DNA of 64,000 bases from Oreohelix idahoensis (GCA_024509875.1 JAMPIV010008530.1:367883-431882); one strand, 5' to 3'; counted from the stretch's first letter, positions 33,271 through 44,914 are shown. The notes: generated by a model from the letters alone, not told the origin. A program made the numbers and translations.

Positions 33271-33377
33271 ATATGAGTCTTTACAATATATCTGCAATGT
33301 TCAGTACATACAAGTAGAGCATCAGCAGAACAATACCAACGGATAACGCCAACTGGAACGCTTCATCTACCAATCAT

Positions 33378-34962
33378 AAATAACACATAAGGAAGGGAAA
33401 CCCGAGGCCTGTAAACAGTAAATTAATATTAGACAAACATAAAGGTATGTTTTCAGGCACTCGTGAGAAATAAAGAAGTAGAACACTTGGACAACAGAAA
33501 AACAACAGACGTGAGTGGCTTACCCAGGGTTCGAACCCCGTACCTTCCGTACGACAACTCCGCCTAGCTATCAACCGAATCACACTGACCCCACGGCCAG
33601 CTAGGCATCCCTAAAAAAAGATGCTTTGCTGGCTATTTATCAGTACGAAACACACAAGATAACACCGGAAGTATACAGTGGGCAACTCAGCCCTTAAATG
33701 ACGCAATCACTTCTGTTGTTCTCCTATTAACAGTATGTGTCAGTCCAAACAAGACAAAGACCTTGATACTGGGTCCAGTAAATAGTAGAAGACTTAAGGA
33801 CATTAGTATAGAACAGAGGGTAGGTTTCTGGTATTGTATAAACATAAATAACACATAAGGAAGGGAAACCCGAGGCCTGTAAACAGTAAATTAATATTAG
33901 ACAAACATAAAGGTATGTTTTCAGGCACTCGTAAGAAATAAAGAAGTAGAACACTTGGACAACAGAAAAACAACAGACGTGAGTGGCTTACCCAGGGTTC
34001 GAACCCCGTACCTTCCGTACGACAACTCCGCCTAGCTATCAAGCGAATCACACTGACCCCACGGCCAGCTAGGCATCCCCAAAAAAAGATGCTTTGCTGG
34101 CTATTTATCAGTACGAAACACACAAGATAACCAGTGGGCAACTCAGCCCTTAAATGACGCAATCACTTCTGTTGTTCTCCTATTAACAGTATGTGTCAGT
34201 CCAAACAAGACAAAGACCTTGATACTGGGTCCAGTAAATAGTAGAAGACTTAAGGACATTAGTATAGAACAGAGGGTAGGTTTCTGGTATTGTATAAACA
34301 TAAATAACACATAAGGAAGGGAAACCCGAGGCCTGTAAACAGTAAATTAATATTAGACAAACATAAAGGTATGTTTTCAGGCACTCGTAAGATATAAAGA
34401 AGTAGAACACTTGGACAACAGAAAAACAACAGACGTGAGTGGCTTACCCAGGGTTCGAACCCCGTACCTTCCGTACGACAACTCCGCCTAGCTATCAAGC
34501 GAATCACACTGACCCCACGGCCAGCTAGGCATCCCCAAAAAAAGATGCTTTGCTGGCTATTTATCAGTACGAAACACACAAGATAACACCGGAAGTATAC
34601 AGTGGGCAACTCAGCCCTTAAATGACGCAATCACTTCTGTTGTTCTCCTATTAACAGTATGTGTCAGTCCAAACAAGACAAAGACCTTGATACTGGGTCC
34701 AGTAAATAGTAGAAGACTTAAGGACATTAGTATAGAACAGAGGGTAGGTTTCTGGTATTGTATAAACATAAATAACACATAAGGAAGGGAAACCCGAGGC
34801 CTGTAAACAGTAAATTAATATTAGACAAACATAAAGGTATGTTTTCAGGCACTCGTAAGAAAAAAGAAGTAGAACACTTGGACAACAGAAAAACAACAGA
34901 CGTGAGTGGCTTACCCAGGGTTCGAACCCCGTACCTTCCGTACGACAACTCCGCCACCAATC
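33378..34962 (-). repeat. 468-bp tandem repeat (3.4 units), each with a SINE-T2
   Basis: Units start at 33378, 33846, 34302 and 34770 with AAATAACACATAAGG; lengths 468, 456, 468 and a partial. Units are nearly identical: the second lacks 12 bases (ACCGGAAGTATA), and single-base changes are few. Each unit holds, on the minus strand, a tRNA-like SINE (CCTAGCTGGCCGTGGGGTCA head, B box GGTTCGAACCC, TGTTGTTTTTCTGTTGTCCA) plus about 230 bp of other sequence ending AGTATAGAACAGAGGGTAGG. The repeated minus-strand ORFs span SINE and flank and are not genes. Confidence 0.93.
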
Positions 34963-35689
34963 TCTCGCAAGTTAACTCCGGCTTCAGCAAAACACCATAC
35001 AGGTCAACCCACCGATTTAAACAAATCCGCAGGCTCGACAGGTATCACTACAGGACACTGGTGAGGAAATAGGAAGGTATAAGTACCACTAGATCATTAA
35101 AAAACGTCTTCTGCGGGCAGTAACACACTTGACTTGTGTAAACACAGTGAATTTGACAAGTGTAAACCAACATCCCTGCTGGCAATCTCTCTCAACACAT
35201 CTCATGGCATCTGGCATACGTTCGGCAGATAGCACCATCTTATACAGAGAAAGAAAGGTTAAAGCAGATCTTCATGGTGGGAGTTCTACATACAAACTCA
35301 CTGAAGGTGGCTAGTAAAAGAAAAACACACATATAAACAACACATCCAGGCAAAAACACTTAAGGGACTGCTTTTGTTTGACGCCCGTGTTCTGACCTTC
35401 GAATGGATGCACATCAGGTCATGGAGATAGGAACGTGACCTTTTCCCTTCTTGGAAAATCCTCAGGCGTAAACTAGAATGTACTTAAGATAGCAGTGGTC
35501 AGCCTGTGGTTACTGACATCACCATACAACATGTCATGGACTGGTACCGATGACGGCCAAAAGCACTGTCTCATGTATCCAGCCTCAGATTTTGGTAGTA
35601 TTTTTATCAGTGCCACAAGTCTACGAGAAGACAAACAAAGAAAAGGTATGCTGCACCTCCAGGCTCCACCTCTACATTAATTGCCCGCT
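34963..35689. other. no recognisable gene
   Basis: The tandem repeat stops abruptly after AACTCCGCC. What follows has short ORFs without motifs. Confidence 0.45.
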
Positions 35690-35930
35690 TCTGTCATAAC
35701 TGACTTTGGGAACTGAGTTGATAGCTTCAGGTGTTTTTATTTTTCTATTGTTTATTTTCTTCTCTGCTTGTTGTGAGAGCTTCTTTTCAACCCAATCTGA
35801 GGTGGCGCCGTAGGGAGCATCGCCATTTGGTGCGATCGGCAGCTTCATCCTATTAGTTTGCTGGATTTAAGCCCAGTACTTTCATGTCTCTCTTCCACAT
35901 ATCTTTGAACCTTAGCTGCGGTCACCCGAC
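35690..35930 (-). mobile_element. LINE-E 3' fragment, minus strand
   Basis: The minus strand carries GGATGAAGCTGCCGATCGCA, GCGATGCT, GCGCCACCTCAGATTGGG and AGCTCTCACAACAAGCAGAG in LINE-E order, ending at a GTCAGTTATGAC-like sequence near 35695. It is decayed. Confidence 0.7.
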
Positions 35931-36298
35931 TGTTTATTTTGCCAACCGTCGCCCAAGGGGACTCATATTTGGTTGTGCGTGGCACTGGGAACTTCATAAT
36001 TTACAACAAAACGAAAACACCATTACAAGTGCACGTGAATGCTTGGCGCAAGCTTCCTGGAAAGGACCAGTTGCCTCTGTGGCTACATGCTCCGTAAGAT
36101 TATAAAATGTGGTGAGCTGGATGTTGGATAGAAATTTAGAAAGAACTGGAAAAAAGAACTGAAGAACTAGCGGTAGGGATGGCACATGAAAGTCAGGTGG
36201 TTAACCGCACAGTTCTAGATGGTAGCTGTAGAAGAAAGCTGTGTAGTACGTCACCTTCTCTGTAAACCTATCCTATGCTCCAAGGTGTTATAAAAATA
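35931..36298. other. no recognisable gene
   Basis: Flank of the Helitron end; nothing supported. Confidence 0.5.
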
Positions 36299-36596
36299 CT
36301 AGCAATAACCCGTCAATAATGACGGAAGTAAATCAAAAACTGTAATGTATTTTTAAAATATTTTTAAATTCAATATAAAAGTTATTTGATGACAACATTT
36401 TTTCTGAAAGTGCGTGGATTTGTTTCAAAGAATGTTCCCTGACAAAAAAGTGTTGTTAACAAAAAACTTTCACGTTTTCATGATTTGTTCCTCGGGTGAG
36501 GGCGACATAGAGCTGGCCGTGTCCGAAAACAGGTTCAGGAGAGAAAACACCTAAGTGATCAAAAGATTGTCCTTGCGCCTTATTGATCGTCATTGC

Positions 36597-36722
36597 AAAT
36601 CGTATCGATCTCCCAGACCTGAAGGTCTTTTGTTTTTGGACATGCGCCCTAATATAACCGACTAGGTTGAACGGGACGCGCCTCGCCAAAACGAGGCAAA
36701 ACTATATTTTAAAAAAAAAAAA
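36597..36722 (+). repeat. short poly(A) retroposon inside the helicase gene
   Basis: About 125 bp flanked by ATCGTCATTGC on both sides (36586-36596 and around 36723-36733), ending with the hairpin GCCTCG-CCAAAA-CGAGGC, CAAAACTATATTTT and about 13 A. It duplicates the AMTI codons of the helicase. The hairpin and A-rich end recur at 38491-38545 on the other strand, so this is a small retroposon family. The source RNA is unknown. Confidence 0.6.
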
Positions 36723-36960
36723 ATCGTCATTGCGCAAGCTAAAATCACTAGGAATTGACGACGTCGCATCCTAAATGGCAAACTGCGCTCGCTCGGTTTT
36801 AAGTCAATGTGAGGAATTAATACTCGTTCTCCCTTATTACTGCCAGTGATAATTTCTGCATCAATAGAATTCCGATGCAAGACTTATATGACCAAACGCG
36901 TGCCATTCAAAAGTCCGATTTTTGCGTTCAGATTTCGCAATTGCATGATACACGCAACTA

Positions 36961-37205
36961 AGATGGTTTGGCCATGTCTGCAGAATGGGAGAAGATCGGC
37001 TACCACGACAAGCATGGGAAACAAAGAGCCAGGGATCCAGACCCCCAGGACGACCCAGAGTCCGCTGGGAGGACAACATTAGACAATCTTTGAAGGACCG
37101 AGAACTAGAATGGAACCAGGTCAGGAGGAAGACAGCCAATAGGATAATCTGGCGCTCTCTCTTCCAAACCTCTACACATCACGGTAGAAGATGCACGACT
37201 AAGTA
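36961..37205 (+). mobile_element. LINE-A 3' fragment inside the Helitron
   Basis: Open frame 36985-37206 encodes MGEDRLPRQAWETKSQGSRP, PGRPRVRWEDNIRQSLKD, WNQVRRKTANRIIWRS, the best preserved LINE-A tail here, ending CACGACTAAGTAAGTAAG. GCAAC before (36951-36955) and after (37209-37213) is probably the TSD, since removing the insert joins the helicase reading HLLKLK to VACIMQ. Confidence 0.85.
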
Positions 37206-37380
37206 AGTAAGCAACCTTTAATTTCAGCAAATGCAGTGGAATTCCTGATGGGCACTGCTCGTTAAGGAACTCGGTTGGGAAATCAACTGCGTCGTTGGGA
37301 TCATCGGAAATCATGGTATCTATGCTCCAATAAACCGTTTCATTTCCAGCGAGTAGTTCCAACAATAAGTCTGCAATACT

Positions 37381-38490
37381 TTAAATTAAAATTTTGTCTT
37401 GAAGAAACAATTAAAAGCTTACATTTTAAGGTTATTTTTAACAAAATGATGAGTTAAATCCGTTTCCGGAATGAAACTGGGTTCTCCAATCAAATACTTA
37501 CATTTTATTCATATATCACTGTCACTCACTTTGTGTTGCACAATTCACCGACTTTTCTTCGTTGAGTGTTACTATTTTCGGGTGAGTACATATAAGGGAA
37601 ACAATACAATTAATGTCTAACTTTCAACCACAGTTGCATTCCTTAGATGTGACCGACGTACAAACGGCGAGAATTATGGAGTTTGATGTGAGTGCAGCTC
37701 GTATTGATTCCTACCAATTTAAAATTATTTTCTACAAATGTATATTGTAGCATTGGCATAGCTGGTGGTCATAAAAGGATGACTCCAGATATGTCTTCAT
37801 GCATCTAAACAAGCAGTAGGCGCCCCAGGAAATGTGAGCATCTACTTTAGAAGCACTAAGATCTCAACAGATCTACCTTCATAAAATCATGTCTGCATAG
37901 TTAAGTGCAAAATCAATTTCAGGTGTAAAATGAATAGTTTTTTAAAGTCTCTCAGCTTTACCTTAATTTATTTTTTCTTTTGACCAAAATGATGGTTGCC
38001 TTGTATCTTTAATTCTGGGGATATACCGCTTTTAAATACCGGTAAGTGAGGATCAGTCCCAACTGTCACTACCTTAACAGTTATACCCCCCCCTCCCCTT
38101 CCCCCTTTCCACCTAAAGATCTACCAAAAACGTCTTCCGTGATCTTACATGACACATGATCTACCTGTTTCTGACCTTTGACCTAAACCTACCACTGCTG
38201 TACTGTACTATTCATATTCTTCTACCGATTCTTTATGGTCTTTGTCCTGTGTCGTCTGGCCTACACTGGTGATTAGGAAAGCCTTGACGGCAATTGCATC
38301 TATTAGACTGAGTCGTTTCCGGGTCTTGTGTTCAACAGCTGCATGTGATATCGTCGTAAAACCCATCATCAACGAGGTACATTGTTTTGGTGCGTAGTGG
38401 TAACTCAAAGTCCTCCAAGCTGCATAGACACATGAAGCGAACTCTTGCACAAGGAAAGGAAATGCTAACACTAAAATATAGTGATGGTGC
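37381..38490. other. no recognisable gene
   Basis: AT-rich, with a C-rich patch at 38083-38110. The left part may still belong to the Helitron. No motifs. Confidence 0.4.
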
Positions 38491-38560
38491 GTTTCTTTTT
38501 TTTTTTATATAATGTAAAACTTTTGCCTCGTTTTGGCGAGGCCCAATCTTCCCACTTTAC
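38491..38560 (-). repeat. second copy of the hairpin/poly(A) retroposon end
   Basis: Minus strand: GGCCTCGCCAAAACGAGGCA, AAAGTTTTACATTATAT and about 11 A, matching the end of 36597-36722 although the 5' parts differ. Confidence 0.5.
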
Positions 38561-38594
38561 TCTACTAAGTTGGGCTTGAGTCTAGTCACAATTC

Positions 38595-38740
38595 ATGACT
38601 ACTGAGGCGACGCTGCCGTTTGGATGGTCCATGAGTCGATTCCTTGGTCAGTCTATCACTTTGATTGCTTTTCTGTTGCCTAGTGTACTCCTTTCTTTTT
38701 TCACGAATGCCCATCACATACTTATTTATGAGCATTATTT
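38595..38740 (+). repeat. SINE-T2 relative
   Basis: GAGGCGACGCTGCCGTTTGG head, degraded B box GAGTCGATTCC, GTCTATCACTTTGATTGC, TTTTCTGTTGCCTAGTG, ACGAATGCCC. Same subfamily as 32640. Confidence 0.65.
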
Positions 38741-38868
38741 ACCCAGAAAAATCCTTGCAATTGTACGCCCAGTTCTGACAGTATAAGTGGAACTGAAAAA
38801 AAAAAAAAAAAACTGTAGTGAATAGGCTTGAATATCACATATGACACAGAAAGCACCTCGAAACAATA

Positions 38869-39640
38869 CAAGGGTTAGTGAGTGAAGCGTGACAAAATTT
38901 AAAGACGGCGAAAACGTCCAAGGCAGTGGCGTATTCTCTATGTGTGCTGTGCGTGCTGCGCACACCTATGCCCGAAGGAAAATAAAAATTTAATGTATTA
39001 TTCTATAAAATATTTCTCTTATAATGTTCTGCTTTCGGACCGCACGCATCAGGATAACGGATTTTCCCGCATAGAATTTCACGAGTATATCTAGTTTCAG
39101 TTTCCCAGACGCGTTTTATAGTGCAATTTTTTTGGTTGGTAGCAATCGCCCAAAGTTTCTCGGGTAATTCCGTCACTATGCGTGCGGCACCTTTCGGTTT
39201 TACGTTTGAACACTGGTTTGTGTGGTTCGGGGTCATGGCCAGATACGTCAATACAATGCGAACATGCGTGCGGTGGTCTTGCAGCTCTCGGAGTTGTAAA
39301 AATCGGCTGTGTCCGTCCAGTGTTTTTTGTGATTAATTTTTGTTAGTTGCCGGGAATGCAGATTATTACAGTGACAGTGAGTTTCAAGTTGTAAGTTAAT
39401 TAGTATTTCGGAGATAATTGACATATACCCCTAATAACTATCGTTGCGTAATTGAATATAGTTGGTTTTTAAATTAAGAAGGGAAGAAGTTAAATAGTAG
39501 GCGTACATATTCATTTTAAGTAGCAGCACGCCTAGCTCGCATTACCAGGATACGCCACTGGTCCAAGGTTTAGTGAGTGAAGCGTGACAATATTTAAAAA
39601 CAACGAAAAAATCCAAGGGTTAGTGAGTGAAGCTGAAGTC
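38869..39640 (+). repeat. 49-bp tandem repeat, about 2.5 units, split by a hAT MITE
   Basis: Unit GGTTAGTGAGTGAAGCGTGA plus CAAAATTTAAAGACGGCGAA and AACGTCCAA. Units at 38871, 39567 and 39616; the first is cut by the insertion at 38924-39560. Confidence 0.85.
38924..39560. mobile_element. non-autonomous hAT element (637 bp) with perfect TSD
   Basis: Ends CAGTGGCGTATTCT and AGGATACGCCACTG; GTCCAAGG duplicated at 38916-38923 and 39561-39568. No transposase ORF. A different family from 12045-12662, though both share CAGTGGCG. Confidence 0.93.
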
Positions 39641-39649
39641 CGAAGTGGC

Positions 39650-40235
39650 TTTGCTCAGAAGGTGTGAAATTTGACATATGACATTGAGAGCCCTCCAGAA
39701 ACAGCGAAATGGGCGGTATTCCGAGTTGCGAAATGTAACTGAGACCTCGAGGTCAGCGGGGCTTTATCTATGGCCAGGGATTGCCAGCAAAAACATTGAC
39801 ACAAGGGTTTAGTAGTTGTAGGAGAAAGGTCGTCTGGAAAATGGCGGTTTAAAACTGATCAGCGACACATCACTGAGTGGCACTACAGTAGAAATAAGCC
39901 TTCTTCTTCTTCGGTCGCTCTCAAATAACCACATCTATCTCAATAATAAAATTGGAGGTAAGTCTCCGTCTTATCTGACAACCGTACAGTTTCTCCATCA
40001 ACTGAGTTGGAGATGTCCATGTTGCCACTCTGCTCATCTCATGGAGCCGACAGCCTTGGGGGACACTTTCTACTGTTTGCTCCCCACATGAATACATACT
40101 GGCTAACCGATTTTCAGTTTGTTCTACAGTGAGTATGTGAGACTACAATGGCTGGTTTTCAGTCTGAAAATTATCGCGTGATCACTTCTTGATAAGGAGT
40201 AGTATGGCTGTGTATCGGATTCTGTGTGTTGCAGG
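39650..40235. other. no recognisable gene
   Basis: A TTCTTCTTCTTC at 39900 may be the reversed tail of a lost LINE/SINE; otherwise nothing supported. Confidence 0.4.
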
Positions 40236-40239
40236 TACA

Positions 40240-40345
40240 GCCAAACGCTAATTAAAGCAAACCCGGACAAAACGGCTTGATGACATCAGATTTGCCGGGC
40301 CACAATGCGCAGATACCACATCCCAGCTGTAAACTACAGCACCCC
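40240..40345 (+). repeat. SINE-1-related fragment
   Basis: GCAAACCCGGACAAAACGGC, GACATCAGATTTGCCGGGCC and GCGCAGATACCACATCCCAG follow the middle of SINE-1 in order, strongly diverged and without tail. Confidence 0.4.
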
Positions 40346-40493
40346 GTATTTTTAAGATCAGGCCAAAAATCGCAGAAATATGTGATAGATTTTCACACAG
40401 TTTCAAAACCTTATTGCATTTGATACTTGGCCTATGAATCATTGGACTTGACAATTTGATTTATTTATTGACCGAACCTCATTCTGCTTCACT

Positions 40494-40990
<497 letters not shown>

Positions 40991-41084
40991 TCACGGAGAG
41001 ACTCGAAGAATCACAAGCATGCGCTGAAAAAAAATCTTGTCACGGGATACAGCTTTGAATAGGGTCATAGATTTAGACTTTTAT

Positions 41085-42370
41085 CTCAGTAGTGCAGCAA
41101 CTGCATGATGGAATGCAGGCTAGAGTTCAGGAAAACGGTGAGCAATCGGAGCCTTTCCCCGTCTCAAACGGAGTTAAACAAGAGTGTGTACTTGCACCGA
41201 CTCTGTTCAGTATCATGTTTTCTGCTATGCTGACTGATGCTTTCAGAGACGGTGACACAGGAATCGACATCAGATATCGTATTGAATGAAAATTGTTTAA
41301 CCTTAGGAGGCTTCAAGCAAAAACCAAGGTCAAATCACACACCATCAGAGATCTTCTGTTTGCTGACGATTGTGCCCTTAGTGCTGGCTCAGAGGCTGAT
41401 CTGCAGCACAGCGTGGATAGATTCTCTGAAGCCTGTGCCAACTTTGGGCTTACCATCAATACGGAGAAAACAGAAATCATGTACCAACCAGCTCCTGGCA
41501 CAGTTTATACTGAGCCAATCATCAAGGTAAATGGTGAGAAACTGAATGTTGTGAACAGATTCGCATACCTTGGTAGCACACTTTCCCAGAACATCGTCAT
41601 TGATGATGAGGTAAACACCAGGATCTCCAAAGCCAGCAGCACATTTGGCAGACTATACACCAACGTTTGGCATCGAAGTGGCATTAGTCTACAGACAAAG
41701 CTGGAGGTGTACAGAGCTGCGGTGCTTCCAGTGCTGCTTTATGCATGCGAAACATGGACTGTATACAGGCGCCACGTAAAGAAGCTAAACCACGTCCATA
41801 CAGTCTGTCTCAGGGAGATAATGAACATCAAATGGCAAGACAAGATCCCGGATACCGCCGTTCTTGACAGAGCTGGTATCCCTAGCATCCATACTATTCT
41901 GATGCAGTCACAGATTCGCTGGGCAGGTCATGTAGTCCGCATGCCAGACCATCGACTGCCAAAGATACTCTTTTATGGTGAGATGCAGAAGGGTAAACGC
42001 TCCCATTGTGGCCAAAAGAAGCGCTTCAAAGACACGTTAAAGACGTCATTGAAAACCTTTGACATAAACCCAGACATATGGGAAGCTGCTGCTCAAGACC
42101 GAACTGCTTGGCGCACATCTCTTCGTAAAGGTGCTGCGGCATGCGAATCATCCAGAAGAGCAGCAGCGGAACAGCGGTGACAAGCTAGAAAAGACCGTGA
42201 AATAAAACCTTCACATGAAGCAAACATTCCCTGCCCACACTGTCCGAGATCTTTCAAGGCCCGCATCGGGCTCATCAGTCACCTTCGTACCCATAGAGTA
42301 ATCTAACATATTCCTAATAATTGGATGAACAGAGTGGTCTTCATAACCCGTGATGGACGAACAAGAAACA
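41085..42370 (+). mobile_element. LINE-F, 5'-truncated
   Basis: Starts at QQLHDGMQARVQ within the RT palm and runs to a C-terminal zinc finger; the non-coding 3' end includes GTCTTCATAACCCGTGATGG. No TSD found. It faces LINE-D across a short spacer. Confidence 0.85.
41092..42306 (+). pseudogene. LINE-F RT C-terminal half with C2H2 zinc finger
   Basis: Blocks in order: VSNGVKQECVLAPTLFSIMF (motif B region), DLLFADDCALSAGS (catalytic FADD, 41359-41370), FGLTINTEKTEIM, NRFAYLGSTLSQ, LPVLLYACETW, SQIRWAGHVVRMPDHRLPKI, LFYGEMQKGKR, then CPHCPRSFKARIGLISHLRT followed by H, a CX2C...HX3-4H finger. One frame covers all of it, interrupted by TGA at 41287-41289 and TGA at 42178-42180; both would be Arg or Gly codons one transition away. 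RT motif A and the endonuclease are lost by truncation. Confidence 0.9.
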
Positions 42371-42497
42371 GATTTAGACTCAAGTTCGGAGAATGGCACC
42401 ATCCGTACAACAGTGCCCGGAATTTTTTTATTTTTTGTTTTCTGTTCGCTCAAATTCTTGGTAGCTTTATCAATTTAAGATCTGAACACTGAGGACC

Positions 42498-44225
42498 TCA
42501 TATAATAATAATAAATTCTTTAAGCGCCAAACACGGCGCATAAGGCAGAAACCAGTGCTCTCCAGATTGTTCGTTGTGACGCCACTCCTCTTAGCTCTTG
42601 CACATTATTTAGGCCCAACGTTCTTCCTTCTCTTATTATTGTTCTTCTGAGTGTTTTTTTTTTGGTCTTCCTTTTTTCCTCTTACCCTCAGGAACCCAAG
42701 TGAGCGCCTGTAGTGGTATTCTGTTGTTTTGCATTCGTAGGACATGACCGATATATGACCATCGTCTTTTCCTTATATAGTCGGAGACATATTTCTGCCT
42801 AGAGTCTTCTCTTATTTGTCGATTAGTCTTGAATTCTTTCCAACTGATGTTCATGAGTTTTCTAAGACATTTGTTCTCGAATGTATTCAGCTTGTTCTCC
42901 AATGATTTTGTTATTTTCCAACTCTCACAGCCGTATGTTAACACTGAGATAACATTTGAATTAAAACAGACGAAGCTTGGTATGTATATTCAATGATCGT
43001 AATTTCCAAATGTTAGATAATCTATTGAAGGCGCTAGCTGCCAAAGCAATTCTAGTATGGATTTCTCTTGTTGTGTCACCATCCTGAGTCATTTTTACTG
43101 CCTAAATAATTGAAACTTTCAACTTTCTGTAGTTTTTTCCCCGTTCAAGATGATATCAAAGGTCTCGTTAGAAAAGTTCATAGCTTTAGTTTTAGAGGCA
43201 TTTATTTGGAGACCAATTTTAACCGAGAGATGACACAAATTATTTATTGCTTCTTGAGATTGTCTTGGTGTTGAACTTAAGAATGCTACATCATCTGCGA
43301 AATCCAGGTCCCCCAGGAATTTTCCATTTGTCCATTTTATACCCAATTGTTCATTGTGGGTATAGTTTCTCATAACCCAATCAATAGCTATTCCAAAAAG
43401 TAGTGGTGACATAATACAGCCTTGTTTCACCCCTGTTTCTACTGTAAACCATTCTGTATTCCCTTTATTTGTTCTAACACAACATCTTGCATTGTCATAT
43501 AGCGCTTTGATTATATTCACATATTTTGTTGGAAAACCATAGATTGTAAGTATCTTCCACAATGATGGGCGGTGTAGACTATCAAAGGCTTTTTGAAAAA
43601 TCGACGAAGGTGATAATAAGTGGCGATTGCCTTTCCACTGATTCTTCTATAATTGTTCTTAGTGTGAATATTTGATCAATACATGATCGTTTCGGCCTGA
43701 AACCCGCTTGTTCTTCTCTGATCTTTTCGTCAGCATGCAATTTAAGTCTTTCTAACATCATGCAACATAATAATAATTTTCCAGGTACTGATAATAGAGA
43801 TATACCACGCCAGTTATTACAGTCTGATAGATCACCTTTCTTCGGTAACTTTACAATAATACTGTCTTTCCATTGTTGTGGTGGTTGTTCTTCTCTCCAT
43901 ACTTCATTTATAATATCTAAAATTCTCAAGAGGTTGTTGTCATTAACTGCTTTAATCATTTCCCCTGAAATTTCGTCAACTCCAGCAGCTTTAAAATTTT
44001 TTAATCTTTTAACGGCTTGTTTGATCTCGTCCAGCGTGAATTCATCGCAAGTTATTGGCAAAGTGGTTGTGGATGTTTCATTATTAAAATCAGGTGTTAC
44101 AGTTGGTGGTGGTCTGTTTAGCACCTCCATGAAGTGCTCAGCCCATCTCTTCATTTGTTCTTTTTCTGTTGGTATTGAATTCCCTAATTTACCTTTAACA
44201 GGTGTACTTCTCTCTTACCGTTGAT
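42498..44225 (-). mobile_element. LINE-D, 5'-truncated, minus strand
   Basis: The minus strand carries RT and C-terminal tail and ends in TTTGGCGCTTAAAGAATTTA plus TTATTATTAT. The 3' end matches the fragment at 7118-7370. Confidence 0.88.
42530..44220 (-). pseudogene. LINE-D reverse transcriptase polyprotein
   Basis: Order on the minus strand: MKRWAEHFMEVLNRP, NFKAAGVDEISGEMIKAV, DSIIVKLPKKGDLSDCNNWR, GISLLSVPGKLL, REEQAGFRPKRSCIDQIFTL, IITFVDFSK (motif A), then after a one-base shift in an A5 run near 43575 LWKILTIYGFPTKYV, VETGVKQGCIMSPLLFGIAI, LDFADDVAFLSS (FADD at 43290-43301), and after further shifts between 43119 and 42960 MLTYGCESWKITKS, RRWSYIGHVLRMQNN, WVPEGKRKKGRPKK. A last shift at a T9 run (42653-42661) separates the end, which is intact in the copy at 7132. 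It has at least three frameshifts and is inactive. Confidence 0.9.
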
Positions 44226-44229
44226 TTTA

Positions 44230-44914
44230 TCGCCTCCCCTTTACGTTTTTCTAGAGTGTGATATTAAATTAGCAGGCCCGTAGCCCCCTCCCTCACGTGA
44301 TTTTGCTTCGGCTACGCAGGTGACCGTAAATTCTTTCATGCTGAAATGGGCTATCTTCTAAATGTCTTTGAGTCAGAGAAAAGCGGACTCAAGTAGTCGT
44401 AATGATTTTTTCGTCTCCGGTCCGCCCGTTTCCCTGAGCCATTGGGCCTGGGATACCAGTGAGTGGACCTTCCTTTACTTCCCTCGTCCCTTGCGCTAGA
44501 CCTCTTTCATCTCGGGCTGCAGGGGGCAATCTTCCAGTTCCCCTAGGTCTTTCTCCCTGTCCTTCTCACTGCCGGCGTCTACCAGGTGCTGCGCCAGACG
44601 TTCAGCTACCTGCTGTAGAAGTTGGCTATATAATCTGGACGTAAGCAGTATTCGTTGCTTGTCATTCCAGAGTGCCAAGGGAACTGCTACCTACAGAGTG
44701 GAATTGATGCCATTTACCTGATACTAGATGCATTTTAGAAAGGAATATTTTTTGTAATTTCGGTAAGCACAGTTAGTTATGAAATAACTGCGCTAGCTAT
44801 ACACTTGTTAATGACCACGAGTTAATTTTCTTCAAGTTAATTTTTCTAATGACGGCGTATTTTAATACTAATAATTTTCCCACCAGTCAAATCACTAGGT
44901 GTTAATTTTTTACA
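44230..44914. other. no recognisable gene
   Basis: GTAGCC/GGCTAC near 44280 could be part of a degenerate transposon end. No supported ORF. Confidence 0.4.

Larger units (their letters stand above)
36456..37370 (-). pseudogene. Helitron PIF1-like helicase, C-terminal part
   Basis: The helicase unwinds DNA for rolling-circle transposition. On the minus strand: LLELLAGNETVYWSIDTM, FPTEFLNEQCPSGIPLHLLK (37200-37365), then after a LINE-A insertion MQLRNLNAKIGLLNGTRLVI, stop, SIDAEIITGSNKGERVLIPH, LPFRMRRRQFLV (36716-36960), then after a second insertion AMTINKAQGQSFDHLGVFSP and PVFGHGQLYVALTR (36456-36600). TINKAQGQS and HGQLYVALTR are conserved helicase motifs. At least one in-frame stop is present besides the insertions. 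The Rep nuclease domain is not in the window. Confidence 0.85.
36299..37380 (-). mobile_element. Helitron remnant with 3' terminus
   Basis: On the minus strand the helicase end is followed by the hairpin CCGTCA-TTAT-TGACGG, then GGTTATTG and CTAG at 36302-36299, with T as the next base. A hairpin about ten bases before CTRR and insertion between A and T is the Helitron 3' signature. The 5' TC end was not found; the right limit is where helicase similarity fades. Two later insertions interrupt it. Confidence 0.78.

Noticed and set aside
39898..39912. Reversed GAA tail of a LINE-C or SINE-C copy
   Set aside because: The adjacent sequence does not contain the ACGCC-ACTA-GGCGT hairpin or other LINE-C sequence.
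44230..44300. A hAT end at CAGGCCCGTAGCC
   Set aside because: No matching inverse end or 8-bp duplication could be found nearby.
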